The notes below the pieces were generated by a model. The model made no database searches, had not been told where the DNA came from, and saw nothing but the letters and a program-made list of their open reading frames with translations. DNA of 64,000 nt from Lachnospiraceae bacterium (lineage in GTDB: Bacteria; Bacillota; Clostridia; Lachnospirales; Lachnospiraceae): positions 224,461 to 288,460 of the forward strand of contig JAIDFQ010000041.1 of the NCBI GenBank assembly GCA_029054245.1. Direction: 5' to 3'. Below are positions 1 through 8,263 of this stretch, one piece after another (within the stretch, counting starts at the first letter, position 1; each line of letters starts with the position of its first letter). The position numbers were made by a program, and so were the translations under genes.

Positions 1-479
1 AGCTGTACATGTACTGCAAGTGAGAAAGGCTCAAGACCTTTTACGACTCCATAAACTTCTGTCAGAATCAGCGTCAATCCGCAGATCAGCACGGACGCCG
101 TCCATGCAGCTGCCACATAGCTTATTGTAATAACCGTGCGGCTAATAGGCGCTGTATAAATTGAATTCAGTTTTCCCGTCGTTCTATCCTTAATCATAGT
201 AGAATATACTGCCAACGTTACCGTCACAGCGTTAATAGAAATAATCCCTGCACAGGTCCATGAAAGAATCAAAAGTTCCGCATTCTTTTCATCCGCTATC
301 CTGTCCCTGCCCGGAAACTGCTCTAAAATTTCCAAAATGGATTCCACATTCATATCCCCCAGAAAAAACACCATAAGGCATATGACAATAAGCGTAGACA
401 GCAGCGAAAAAAAGACTGCTCCCTTGCTCCGAAAATACGTCTTAAGATTACGTCCCGTCAAAACCAAAAACTTCTCCAT
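1..479 (-). CDS. ABC-2 type exporter permease, partial (3' end outside window)
   Basis: Membrane subunit of an ABC-2 exporter. About 159 codons are visible from the ATG at 477-479; the rest lies beyond base 1. The N-terminus (MEKFLVLTGRNLKTYFRSKG) is the usual cytoplasmic start of these permeases, followed by a hydrophobic stretch near residues 20-40, a periplasmic-type segment, a second helix near 72-95 and a third near 110-130. A GAGGGGAC ribosome site precedes the ATG. It starts 14 bases after the stop of the ATPase gene at 494, so the two are co-transcribed as one exporter. Substrate cannot be told from the sequence. Confidence 0.8.
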   Translation of the reverse strand, partial: MEKFLVLTGRNLKTYFRSKGAVFFSLLSTLIVICLMVFFLGDMNVESILEILEQFPGRDRIADEKNAELLILSWTCAGIISINAVTVTLAVYSTMIKDRTTGKLNSIYTAPISRTVITISYVAAAWTASVLICGLTLILTEVYGVVKGLEPFSLAVHVQ

Positions 480-493
480 TGTCCCCTCCTCTT

Positions 494-1429
494 TTAAACC
501 AATTCTTTTCCAACTGCATTAAGGAACATATCATCCATGCTTCCCTGAATCACTTCAAAACCATCAATCAGATCCTTCACCTTATGAATCACAGGCAAAG
601 CCTCCAGTGTTGCAGGAATCTCCGCTTCAATGATATGGTCATCAACCAGCTTTTGCTTCCCCTGCACACCGTTTCTTAAGGGCAGGAAATCTCTCATTTC
701 CAAAATCTGATGTTCCTTTCCCTCTTTACAGTATAGCTTCAATTTGTCCGAGGCAAATTTTTCTTTTAATGCAAAAGGTGTTCCCGATGCAATGATACTC
801 CCATGATCCATAATGATGATCTGCTCTGCCCCTGCTGCCTCTTCCATATAATGGGTAGTGAGAAATACTGTCATGTTTTCCATTTCCTGCAGGGATTCAA
901 TGGTACTCCATACATCCGCCCGGGTCGCCGGGTCAAGTCCCGTTGTCGGTTCGTCCAGAAAAAGAAGCTCCGGCGTATGCATAAGCGCTGCTGCAATCTC
1001 ACATTTTCTTTTCTGCCCTCCTGAAAGCATCTGGACCTTCTTTTTCATGATTTCTTCCAGCTTTAATATCTTCCCAAGCCTCATGCACTGTTCTTTTGCC
1101 TCCGCCCGGGTCACCCCGTGAATCATTCCCCTGAACATCAGATTTTCCCTAACCGTCAGAATATCATCAAGACAATTCTGCTGATACACAATTCCTATTT
1201 TTCTTCGTATTTTCTCATTCTCCTTCCCCAAACTTTTGCCGCACACCTCTGCACTGCCGCCGTCAGGAGAAAGCAACGTCGCCAGCATATTGATGACCGT
1301 CGTTTTCCCCGCACCGTTCACCCCAAGATATGCCAGCATGGTGCCTCTCTCCACTGTAAAGGATACATGATCCACAGCCGTAAAATCCCCATACCTCTTC
1401 GTAAGTCCGTCAACTCTGATGATGTTCAT
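494..1429 (-). CDS. ABC exporter ATP-binding protein (DrrA/CcmA type)
   Basis: Nucleotide-binding subunit partnering the permease just downstream. The 311-residue protein shows Walker A (GVNGAGKTT), Q-loop (VYQQN), signature (LSGGQKRK), Walker B (LLFLDEPTTGLDP) and the H-loop (LTTHYMEEA), followed by the extra C-terminal domain of about 90 residues typical of DrrA-like exporters. The frame stays open upstream to 1513, but I start at 1429 because a strong GGAGGTAGG lies directly before that ATG and the family begins with a strand like IIRVDGLTKRYG. Probably a drug, lipid or peptide exporter; substrate unassigned. Confidence 0.88.
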   Translation of the reverse strand: MNIIRVDGLTKRYGDFTAVDHVSFTVERGTMLAYLGVNGAGKTTVINMLATLLSPDGGSAEVCGKSLGKENEKIRRKIGIVYQQNCLDDILTVRENLMFRGMIHGVTRAEAKEQCMRLGKILKLEEIMKKKVQMLSGGQKRKCEIAAALMHTPELLFLDEPTTGLDPATRADVWSTIESLQEMENMTVFLTTHYMEEAAGAEQIIIMDHGSIIASGTPFALKEKFASDKLKLYCKEGKEHQILEMRDFLPLRNGVQGKQKLVDDHIIEAEIPATLEALPVIHKVKDLIDGFEVIQGSMDDMFLNAVGKELV

Positions 1430-1603
1430 CCTACCTCCATTCCGAAACGCCTCTGCGCTCAATAGCATTTGTACTGAAGCAAGAAAGTTTACCTGCATGC
1501 TAAGGAATTTCAACGCCTTACCTCAGATGCAAGTATCATAACAATCCAAATAACATTCATCAAGATGCCTGACAGTAAGTTACTTGACAGCACAGGTAAG
1601 CTG

Positions 1604-1646
1604 CAAAAAAGGCAGGTGTTCTTGCTTAAAACCAAGAATGTCTGCC
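1604..1646 (-). terminator. Intrinsic terminator downstream of the Rpn-like gene
   Basis: Inverted repeat GGCAGGTGTTCTTG (1611-1624) and CAAGAATGTCTGCC (1633-1646), 14-base arms with one mismatch and an 8-base loop. On the minus strand the stem is followed by six T residues (A run at 1605-1610), 13 bases after the stop of the gene at 1659. Confidence 0.8.
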
Positions 1647-1658
1647 TCTTCTCAAAAC

Positions 1659-2576
1659 TCACATTGCTCTTTGAAATTCTTCAATGGAAGCTGCCCTGGC
1701 GGCTATCTTAAGCCAGCGCACCAGCACTTCCAGATTGCGTTCACCCAAAATCCTTTTTCGCAGTTCAACTGGGATTTTCCCACATTCCTGCAAAAGTTCC
1801 AATACATTTTCTGCCTTTCCTTCTGCCTTTCCTTCTGCCTTTCCTTCTGCTTTTCCTTCTTCTCTTCCCTCTATCCTCTTTGCCTCAAGTTCATCTGCCA
1901 TCAGTTCCTCCAAAGCTTTACACATCTCCTTCGCCTCCTTAAATGTTTCTTCATTCACACGCACGATAAAATCCATCACCGATGCATACAAAGAATTCTT
2001 TTTCTTCCTCTCATAGTTCCTAATCAACGCTTCCGCCGTCTGGCTGTCCTTCACCGGATTATTTAAATAAAACAGCCATGGATTCTTCTCCTTTGACAGC
2101 TGGGAAGTTATCACCAACTGCATCACAAATTCATCACCAACAATCTGCCAAATACCATCTTCTTTACATATGATATCGCAACCACGATGTTCCATTAAAT
2201 GTCCTGCCAACTTGCGCGGATATCCATGACAAACAAAAGTAATTGTCATTTCACTTGCCTTAACCTGTTCCGCTCCTCCTGCCTTACATTTGTAAAGGCA
2301 GGCATACGCATACACCTTATAAAAGTCATCAACACTGAGATAATCCCCAGGACACTTGTACTCTATTATATTGTATCTTCGGAAAATCTGCCCTATGTTT
2401 TTTTTGACAGAAATGCTATCACCTTTTTTAATAATCAGAATATCTATTGCCAGCGGTTTCGTACCAAGCTGATACTCATTTTCAAATAGCAGCTGCCCTG
2501 CTTCCTCCTCAAGCTCAACCTGAATACCGGCATACATTACCGGATGCCACTGCAACCTTTTCTTTGGTCCATCCAT
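1659..2576 (-). CDS. Rpn-family / PD-(D/E)XK nuclease-like protein
   Basis: A 305-residue protein of the Rpn/PD-(D/E)XK group abundant in Lachnospiraceae. The nuclease core is suggested by an acidic residue in LAIDILIIKK followed about 25 residues on by IIEYKCPGD, matching the D...ExK arrangement of the fold. The C-terminal third is charged helical sequence with a KAEG tetrapeptide repeated four times (coded by the 12-bp minisatellite at 1811-1862) before a final helical segment. Start chosen at 2576 because GGGAGG lies just before this ATG; the longer frame to 2702 has no ribosome site. Rpn proteins are linked to recombination-promoting DNA cleavage; activity here is inferred only. Confidence 0.7.
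   Translation of the reverse strand: MDGPKKRLQWHPVMYAGIQVELEEEAGQLLFENEYQLGTKPLAIDILIIKKGDSISVKKNIGQIFRRYNIIEYKCPGDYLSVDDFYKVYAYACLYKCKAGGAEQVKASEMTITFVCHGYPRKLAGHLMEHRGCDIICKEDGIWQIVGDEFVMQLVITSQLSKEKNPWLFYLNNPVKDSQTAEALIRNYERKKKNSLYASVMDFIVRVNEETFKEAKEMCKALEELMADELEAKRIEGREEGKAEGKAEGKAEGKAENVLELLQECGKIPVELRKRILGERNLEVLVRWLKIAARAASIEEFQRAM
1811..1862. repeat. 12-bp minisatellite coding KAEG repeats
   Basis: About four consecutive copies of a 12-base unit (plus strand CTGCCTTTCCTT), the last copy diverging, in frame inside the Rpn-like gene. Each unit adds one KAEG tetrapeptide, so copy-number change would alter linker length without a frameshift. Confidence 0.85.
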
Positions 2577-2857
2577 CCAAAACCTCCCTATTTCATTTCC
2601 AGGAGGTTCCCTTCCGTGAAAACTCCTGCCGTAAATGTGGATATAAAGCATGAATTTTCTGAAAGGACAAGCAAATGCCTGCTGTTGATTTGATAAAGAC
2701 ATTGAAGACTTACGTCTTCACAGAATAAATATATAGAAAATATGCTTTATATCAGCATATCATTTCTATTACGAAATTGCAATCATTCTTTCTTTTTTTT
2801 ACCCCTTTTATATTCCGCATAAAATCGTTACTGCTGCCCCATAAAAGGTGACTTGAA

Positions 2858-3193
2858 GTTGAGACTTGCCGTAAGAAGCAGGGCGCGCCATAAGCCGCCA
2901 GGCATCCTCCCCCGCCCACAGCACATAGAATCGTTTCCAGGCTCTGGCGAAAAATCGGCAATTTCACTTACAAAATGGTCAGTTTCAGAGGAATTCCGCC
3001 ATGGATGGCGGAATTAGGAGCCATTAGGCAGGATGCCGCTTGGCTCCGACTCGTCCCCATTGAAACATCCAGCGCCATTTTGTTAGTGAAATCCGATTTG
3101 AAGACGAGACTGGAAACGATTCTATGTGCTGTGGGCGGGGGGAGGATGCCTGGCTGCTTATGGCGCGCCCTGCTTCTTACGGCAAGCCTCAAC
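2858..3193. repeat. Long palindromic element A
   Basis: Left arm 2858-2940 and right arm 3110-3193 are inverted repeats of about 84 bases with two mismatches and one single-base indel. Pairing continues inward less perfectly (the left arm's AATCGGCAATTTCACTTAC region against 3076-3098), so the whole 336 bases can fold as one hairpin, with an inner stem TCCGCC-ATGGAT-GGCGGA at 2996-3013. The minus strand carries the core AATCGGATTTCACTAACA shared with elements C and D. It fills most of the gene-free stretch 2577-3279; 2703-2857 shows nothing else. Open frames across it are not credible genes. Confidence 0.85.
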
Positions 3194-3279
3194 TATTATT
3201 CAGAATTTATTAATAGATTTTACACTGCCAATTCACTATAATAGAAAGCAAAAAACATATATTGAAGAGGAACGCTCCC

Positions 3280-3945
3280 ATGAAAAATATTCTAGTAGTC
3301 GATGACGATATCAATATAGGAAATATGCTGGAAGAGATCCTTGCAAAAGAAGGATACCAGATTACCCGCGCCTACTCTGGCACTGAAGCCCTTTTCGTCT
3401 TATCTTCAAAGCGTCCGGATCTTATCCTGCTGGATCTGATGCTTCCGGGACTTGATGGCAGGGAGGTGCTTCCCAAGATTACAGGAATCCCCGTCATTAT
3501 CATCAGCGCGAAAACTGGCGTAGAAGATAAGGTGGAACTGCTGCTTGGAGGCGCTTGCGACTATATAACCAAACCCTTTGATATCGAGGAACTGCTGGCA
3601 AGGATTACGGTGCAGCTGCGAAACGCTTCTGCCGGTGTTTCTGCATCTACTCTCAAATTTGAAGATATCCTTATAGATACTGACTCTCATCATGTTACTC
3701 TGAGCGGTCAGACGCTCCATCTGACCCGGACAGAATACGCCATCTTAAAGCTTCTTATGCAGAACCCCTCACAAGTCGTCACCAAAACCCTCCTTCTTGA
3801 ACGCCTTAGTGAAGATACCCCCGACTGCATGGAAAGTTCCCTAAGGGTACACATCAGCAATCTGCGGAAAAAACTGCGGGAGTTAAACGGAAAGGATTAT
3901 ATCGAGGCAGTCTGGGGCATCGGCTTTAAAATGAAAGAAGACTGA
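3280..3945 (+). CDS. OmpR/PhoB-family response regulator
   Basis: Two-component response regulator of 221 residues. The receiver domain (about 1-115) has the acidic pair in VVDDD, the phospho-acceptor aspartate in LILLDLMLPG, the conserved threonine/serine in IIISAKT and lysine in YITKPFD. The C-terminal winged helix ends in the typical RVHISNLRKKL recognition region and GIGFKM wing. ATG at 3280 is preceded by GAAGAGGAA; an upstream TTG at 3262 lacks a ribosome site. A TATAAT at 3237-3242 may be its -10 box. It heads a regulator, ATPase, permease, kinase module and should be phosphorylated by the kinase at 5814. Confidence 0.93.
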   Translation: MKNILVVDDDINIGNMLEEILAKEGYQITRAYSGTEALFVLSSKRPDLILLDLMLPGLDGREVLPKITGIPVIIISAKTGVEDKVELLLGGACDYITKPFDIEELLARITVQLRNASAGVSASTLKFEDILIDTDSHHVTLSGQTLHLTRTEYAILKLLMQNPSQVVTKTLLLERLSEDTPDCMESSLRVHISNLRKKLRELNGKDYIEAVWGIGFKMKED

Positions 3946-3957
3946 TTTGATGCAATC

Positions 3958-4013
3958 TTTACATTTTCTTTACGCTTTTCTTAACAGCTTTCTTAACAAA
4001 TGTTCTGTATGAT
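3958..4013 (+). promoter_or_regulatory. Probable response-regulator binding repeats and promoter of the ABC genes
   Basis: Four direct hexamers, TTTACA (3958), TTTACG (3969), TTAACA (3981) and TTAACA (3993), start 11, 12 and 12 bases apart, about one helical turn, followed by TATGAT at 4008-4013 as a candidate -10 box. This layout is typical of OmpR-family binding sites and lies just before the ATPase gene at 4050, suggesting the regulator controls the transporter. Confidence 0.55.
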
Positions 4014-4049
4014 ACAACTATCAAATTTGCAAAAAGGAGGCAAACTTTT

Positions 4050-4964
4050 ATGGAATATGCTTTGACTACCAACGCCTTATGCAAAAATTACAGGCATTTT
4101 AAAGCATTGAATGGGCTTTCCATGCATGTCCCCAAGGGATCTATTTACGGATTTGTGGGCAAGAACGGCGCCGGAAAGACTACTCTGATACGTTTGATCT
4201 GCGGACTCCAAAATCCCACATCCGGCGATTACACCCTTTATGGAACAAAAAACACGCAAAAGGAGATCCGCAAGGTTCAGCGGAGAATTGGCGCAGTTGT
4301 GGAAACGCCCTCCATCTATCTGGATATGACTGCGGAAGATAATTTAAAAGAACAATACCGCATTTTAGGTCTTCCTTCCTTTGATGACATTCCTTCCCTC
4401 TTACATCTGGTAGGATTGGAAGATACAGGGAAGAAAAAAGCCAAAAACTTTTCTCTTGGCATGCGGCAGCGGCTTGGGATTGCCATCGCGCTTTGTGGGG
4501 ATCCCGATTTTCTTGTTCTCGATGAACCGATAAACGGTCTCGATCCACAGGGCATTATTGAAATGCGTGAATTGATTTTGAAGCTGAACAAAGAACGGCA
4601 GATTACTGTGCTCATTTCCAGTCATATTTTGGATGAGCTCTCCCGCCTGGCAACCCATTACGGATTTATCGATAACGGCTGTCTCATCAAGGAAATCAGC
4701 GCTGAGGATCTGGATAGGACTTGTCAGAAATGCCTGCGTCTGGAAGTCTCTGACATGCGTGTCCTTGCCCGCGTGATGGAAGAACTGGAAGTGGAATATC
4801 ATATCGTATCCGACACTAAGGTTGATGTATTCGCCAAAATGACTCCGACAAAAGTCATCCTTGAGCTTGCCAAAAAGGGGTGTGAGGTGACTTCCATCCA
4901 TGAACGCGACGAAAGTCTTGAAAGCTATTATGTGAGTCTGTTAGGAGGTGCCCCAAATGAATAA
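4050..4964 (+). CDS. ABC transporter ATP-binding protein (BcrA/lantibiotic-immunity type)
   Basis: ATPase subunit of 304 residues paired with the permease that follows. Walker A (GKNGAGKTT), Q-loop region (RRIGAVVETPS), signature (FSLGMRQRLG), Walker B (FLVLDEPINGLDP) and H-loop (LISSHILDE) are all present, with a C-terminal extension as in BcrA and lantibiotic self-protection ATPases. The VVETP after the Q-loop position is characteristic of that subfamily. AAAAAGGAGG precedes the ATG. The stop overlaps the permease start by 8 bases, indicating translational coupling. Likely exports or removes a membrane-active peptide; the actual substrate is not visible. Confidence 0.9.
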   Translation: MEYALTTNALCKNYRHFKALNGLSMHVPKGSIYGFVGKNGAGKTTLIRLICGLQNPTSGDYTLYGTKNTQKEIRKVQRRIGAVVETPSIYLDMTAEDNLKEQYRILGLPSFDDIPSLLHLVGLEDTGKKKAKNFSLGMRQRLGIAIALCGDPDFLVLDEPINGLDPQGIIEMRELILKLNKERQITVLISSHILDELSRLATHYGFIDNGCLIKEISAEDLDRTCQKCLRLEVSDMRVLARVMEELEVEYHIVSDTKVDVFAKMTPTKVILELAKKGCEVTSIHERDESLESYYVSLLGGAPNE

Positions 4965-5799
4965 ACTATTATCCGCTCATTTTTCACGATTAAAGAAAAA
5001 CAAATGTTTCTGGATCTGCACTCTGCTTATGATCTTCATGGCAGTTTTCAGAAACATCGATTCCTATCTTATGGTAAAAAAATATCATGCCACGATATCT
5101 TTAGAGGATCCTTTTTTCACTTATGTAATGCTGTCCGCTATTCTCCTTCCCGTTTTCTGTAGTCTGTTCCTGGGCACAGAATTTAGCGACGGCACCATCC
5201 GCAATAAGCTGATCATCGGTCATTCCCGTAGCAGCATTTATTTGTCCAATCTGGTTCTTTGCACTGCTGCCGGTCTTCTTATTGCTCTTGCTTATATGCT
5301 GTTTTCTCTTTGTACCGGCGTGCCTTTGCTTGGTTTTTTTGACCCAGCCATTCCCCAGAGCGTCATCTTCATCTCCATTGGCTGCTCCATCGTGCTGACG
5401 CTGGCAAACGCCGCGATCTACACCTTTGTCGCCATGCTCAATCAGAACAAGGCTGTGACATCTGTCATCTGTATTTTGAGCGCCTTCTTGCTGCTCATGG
5501 TGGGTACCTATATCCATGCAAGGTTACTGGAGCCTGAAATGTGGGAATCTTATGCCTATGTTTCCGAGAACGGAGAAGTACTGATACAGGAAGAAGCTTC
5601 CCCTAATCCTTATTACGTAGACGGCATCAAGCGGGATGCATATGAATTTTTAAATGATTTCCTCCCCGGCGGACAGGCATATGCTCTTACCTACCTGCCT
5701 GCTGCGCATCCCGGGCGGATGGCTCTTTATTCCGGCTTAATTACAATTGTTTTTACCGGTTTTGGCATTTATTATTTTCAAAGAAAAGATATCAAGTAA
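4957..5799 (+). CDS. ABC transporter permease (lantibiotic-immunity / ABC-2 type)
   Basis: Six-helix permease of 280 residues for the ATPase at 4050. Hydrophobic segments occur near residues 18-35, 58-78, 105-130, 145-170, 175-195 and at the C-terminus (VFTGFGIYYFQRKDIK). It contains the SLFLGTEFSDGTIRNKLIIG motif seen in the cytoplasmic coupling region of ABC-2 permeases. ATG at 4957 is chosen over the in-frame GTG at 4948 because AGGAGGT sits just upstream. About 40 extracytoplasmic residues lie before the last helix. The kinase follows 14 bases later. Confidence 0.85.
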   Translation: MNKLLSAHFSRLKKNKCFWICTLLMIFMAVFRNIDSYLMVKKYHATISLEDPFFTYVMLSAILLPVFCSLFLGTEFSDGTIRNKLIIGHSRSSIYLSNLVLCTAAGLLIALAYMLFSLCTGVPLLGFFDPAIPQSVIFISIGCSIVLTLANAAIYTFVAMLNQNKAVTSVICILSAFLLLMVGTYIHARLLEPEMWESYAYVSENGEVLIQEEASPNPYYVDGIKRDAYEFLNDFLPGGQAYALTYLPAAHPGRMALYSGLITIVFTGFGIYYFQRKDIK

Positions 5800-5813
5800 G
5801 GGAGTATCGATAA

Positions 5814-6725
5814 ATGATGGAAATCTGGTTATGGATTCTGGTTGTCATTCTCATTTGTGTTGTTTTATTATCAGGAATTAAAATCTTTCTTCTTAAAAAG
5901 GCAGCAGACGAAATACGGGAAGGGCTTGCCCACAAGTTCATAACACAAACCAATACCCTGATTGATATTTCAAGCCGTGACCGCCATATGCGCAGGCTGG
6001 CAGCTGATTTAAATGACCAACTCCGGCACCTGCGCAGCGAACGGCTCCGTTATCAGCAGGGCAATCTGGAAATCGGGGAGACCATTACCAACATCTCCCA
6101 TGATTTGAGGACTCCCCTGACCGCCATATACGGCTACCTCGACCTGCTAAAGAAGTCAAAAAGCCCGGAAGATACCGCCCGCTATCTGCACATCATCGAA
6201 AACCGTATGGATGCGCTGAAGATGCTTACGGAAGAGCTTTTCCGCTACTCTGCTGTCTCCTCCTCCATCAGTGAATCTTCCTACGAAAGGGTAGTACTTA
6301 ACGGCGCCTTGGAAGAAATCCTTTCTGCCTATTACGCTGCATTAAAGAAAAGACGGATCGAGCCAAAGGTCGCCCTTCCAGAAAGCAAGATCACCCGTCT
6401 TCTTAACAAAAGCGCCCTGTCCCGCATTTTTGCAAATATTATCAGCAATGCCATAAAATACAGTGACGGAGATTTAACCATCACTTTATCAGAAAATGGA
6501 AGTTTGACCTTCTCCAACCACGCTTCAAAGCTGAATGAACTTCAAGTTATGCGGCTATTCGACCGTTTTTACACAGTGGAGACCGCATCAAATTCTACCG
6601 GTTTAGGACTCTCCATTGCCAAAGACCTTACGGAACAGATGGGAGGAACGATCCGGGCAGACTATAAGAATCAAGTACTGTGCATTTCTTTACAATTTCC
6701 GCGTCAAGATCAGGAAATGCAATGA
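5814..6725 (+). CDS. Sensor histidine kinase of the ABC/two-component module
   Basis: Membrane-bound kinase of 303 residues. One transmembrane helix at about 4-26, a helical linker, a dimerisation box with the phospho-accepting histidine (NISHDLRTPLTAIYGYL), then an ATPase domain with N box (IFANIISNAIKYS), F-box-like segment (LFDRFYTVE) and G box (STGLGLSIAKDL). There is no extracellular sensor domain, so signals probably come through the membrane or the partner transporter, as in Bce-type systems; that is inference. GGGAGT precedes the tandem ATG. The 3' end overlaps the convergent acetyltransferase by 98 bases. Confidence 0.9.
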   Translation: MMEIWLWILVVILICVVLLSGIKIFLLKKAADEIREGLAHKFITQTNTLIDISSRDRHMRRLAADLNDQLRHLRSERLRYQQGNLEIGETITNISHDLRTPLTAIYGYLDLLKKSKSPEDTARYLHIIENRMDALKMLTEELFRYSAVSSSISESSYERVVLNGALEEILSAYYAALKKRRIEPKVALPESKITRLLNKSALSRIFANIISNAIKYSDGDLTITLSENGSLTFSNHASKLNELQVMRLFDRFYTVETASNSTGLGLSIAKDLTEQMGGTIRADYKNQVLCISLQFPRQDQEMQ

Positions 6726-7305
6726 CCGGCGCGGGATGAGCATCGTGGGCGCCGATCTCCTTTTCCATCCAGACCATATTGTACCAGTTTCCGAATTTGT
6801 AACCGCATTTATGAAATTCACCGACCATAGAATAGCCCATATGTGCATGAAACTGGACACTGTTTTTTGTCAAATAAGCATCCTCCGCCTCGGGATATCC
6901 GATGCATGCATTTAAATTCAAAATATGCTGGGCTTTCGATATGGCTTCCACTGCGCCGTACAGCTTCCTGCCAATTCCCTTTCCCCTTTTATCTTCCTTC
7001 AGGTAAATGCTTACCTCCGCTGCCCATCCGTAAGCTGCCCTCCCTACAAACGGACCAGTATAGGCATAACCAAACACCTCCCCCTCCTGGCACGCAATAA
7101 GATAGGGGTATCTTTCCAGCGTGTTTTTTATCCTTCTTGTAAACTCTTTTACATCCGGAACCTCATATTCAAAGGTAATCGCCGTCTTTTCGACATACGG
7201 CGTATAAATTTCCAACAGCTTTTCTGCATCCTGTACTCTGGCTGTCCGAATCTGGATCTCCTTTGCCTGTGTCCTGTCCTCTGCTTCTTTTGCCTCAAGC
7301 TTCAT
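6628..7305 (-). CDS. GNAT N-acetyltransferase, phosphinothricin-acetyltransferase-like
   Basis: Acetyl-CoA dependent N-acetyltransferase, 225 residues. It begins with the GNAT beta strand IRTARVQDAEKLLEIYTPYV, then TAITFEYEVPD typical of the PAT/ArsN group, and the acetyl-CoA loop KRGKGIGRKLY. The late motif GYSMVGEFHKCGYKFGNWYN matches the same group. Start set at 7305, where GGGAGAAG stands 5 bases before the ATG; a further in-frame ATG at 7320 is possible. The last 30 or so residues lie antisense to the histidine kinase and resemble no family tail, so an ancestral stop may have been lost. Confidence 0.82.
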   Translation of the reverse strand: MKLEAKEAEDRTQAKEIQIRTARVQDAEKLLEIYTPYVEKTAITFEYEVPDVKEFTRRIKNTLERYPYLIACQEGEVFGYAYTGPFVGRAAYGWAAEVSIYLKEDKRGKGIGRKLYGAVEAISKAQHILNLNACIGYPEAEDAYLTKNSVQFHAHMGYSMVGEFHKCGYKFGNWYNMVWMEKEIGAHDAHPAPVIAFPDLDAEIVKKCTVLDSYSLPGSFLPSVP

Positions 7306-7331
7306 TAAATCTTCTCCCATTTAGCCAATCT

Positions 7332-8249
7332 TTAGAAACGCACCAGCACTGACACCAGCGGCATTGTCGCCACCGACAAAATTGTGGTAAGCGCCACCCC
7401 CTTCGACGCCATCTCATAGTCCCCGTCATACTGCTGTGCCAGCATCGCCGTCATGCTTCCCACCGGTGTTGCAAGCATCACCATACATACCCCGCAGATC
7501 ACAGCGTTATCTACAAACTGCCTTACAATCAGCATCCCGATTACTGGAACGATAATTAATTTGATAACGGAAAACAAAATCAGTCTTCCATCGGTAAACA
7601 GTTTCTTTAAATCTATGGCTGCCAGAGAAGCTCCAATAACCATCATACTAAGAGGCGCTGTGAGATTGCTCAGATGCGTGACGGTGGTTTTAAGAAAACC
7701 AGGAATCGGTATGCCCGCAAGATAAATCACAATTGTCAATATACAGGCAATCACACCGATATTAAAAACTCTGCCCAGTGAAGAGCTTTTTTCTTTCTCC
7801 TCCTTTTTGACCGTTATCGCTGACACTCCATAGGTGTAAATCAAAATATTATAGGGAATCATAAAAAGTGCCGCATAGAGCAATGCACCATTTCCATATA
7901 AAGCAGATATTACCGGAAATCCCATAAATCCTATATTAGAAAAGACTGTCATCGCCTTATACGTTCCCATGCTTTTCTTTGGAACCCTAAGAAGGCGCGG
8001 CAGCAATTCTGCCAGAATCAAAAGCGCTGCATACATTGCAAGCATAATTCCTACCGTAAGAATAAGTTCCCTCCCCTGAACCTTCTCTTCCCCCATACAT
8101 CCTGTCAAAATCAGTGCAGGGTTTGCAATATTGACCACGATTGCAGAGAGTTTTTTGCTCACCTCATCTGTGATAATCGCTTTCTTATAACAAAAATATC
8201 CGATTCCCATTAAAATGAATAATACAATCATTTGTTGTAAAAGTAACAT
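7332..8249 (-). CDS. AEC-family (auxin efflux carrier-like) transporter
   Basis: Integral membrane carrier of 305 residues with about ten transmembrane helices in the two five-helix halves of the AEC family. The N-terminal helix (IVLFILMGIGYFCYKK) is followed by IITDEVSKKLSAIVVNIANP, a family hallmark whose NIANP interrupts the helix, and the C-terminal half holds ATPVGSMTAMLAQQYDGD. Bacterial members export or exchange organic acids such as malate, but the substrate is not predictable. The start at 8249 follows GGTGGAAAAG; the frame upstream overlaps ylmH and is not credible. It lies 14 bases after ylmH. Confidence 0.85.
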   Translation of the reverse strand: MLLLQQMIVLFILMGIGYFCYKKAIITDEVSKKLSAIVVNIANPALILTGCMGEEKVQGRELILTVGIMLAMYAALLILAELLPRLLRVPKKSMGTYKAMTVFSNIGFMGFPVISALYGNGALLYAALFMIPYNILIYTYGVSAITVKKEEKEKSSSLGRVFNIGVIACILTIVIYLAGIPIPGFLKTTVTHLSNLTAPLSMMVIGASLAAIDLKKLFTDGRLILFSVIKLIIVPVIGMLIVRQFVDNAVICGVCMVMLATPVGSMTAMLAQQYDGDYEMASKGVALTTILSVATMPLVSVLVRF

Positions 8250-8263
8250 TTTCTTTTCCACCT

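Noticed and set aside
1807..1862. CRISPR-like or phase-variable repeat
   Set aside because: Units are 12 bases without spacers and stay in frame, so it is a coding minisatellite and not a CRISPR array or frameshift switch.
2752..3241. Open frames across palindromic element A
   Set aside because: They mirror each other on both strands because of the inverted repeat, lack ribosome sites and show no domain.
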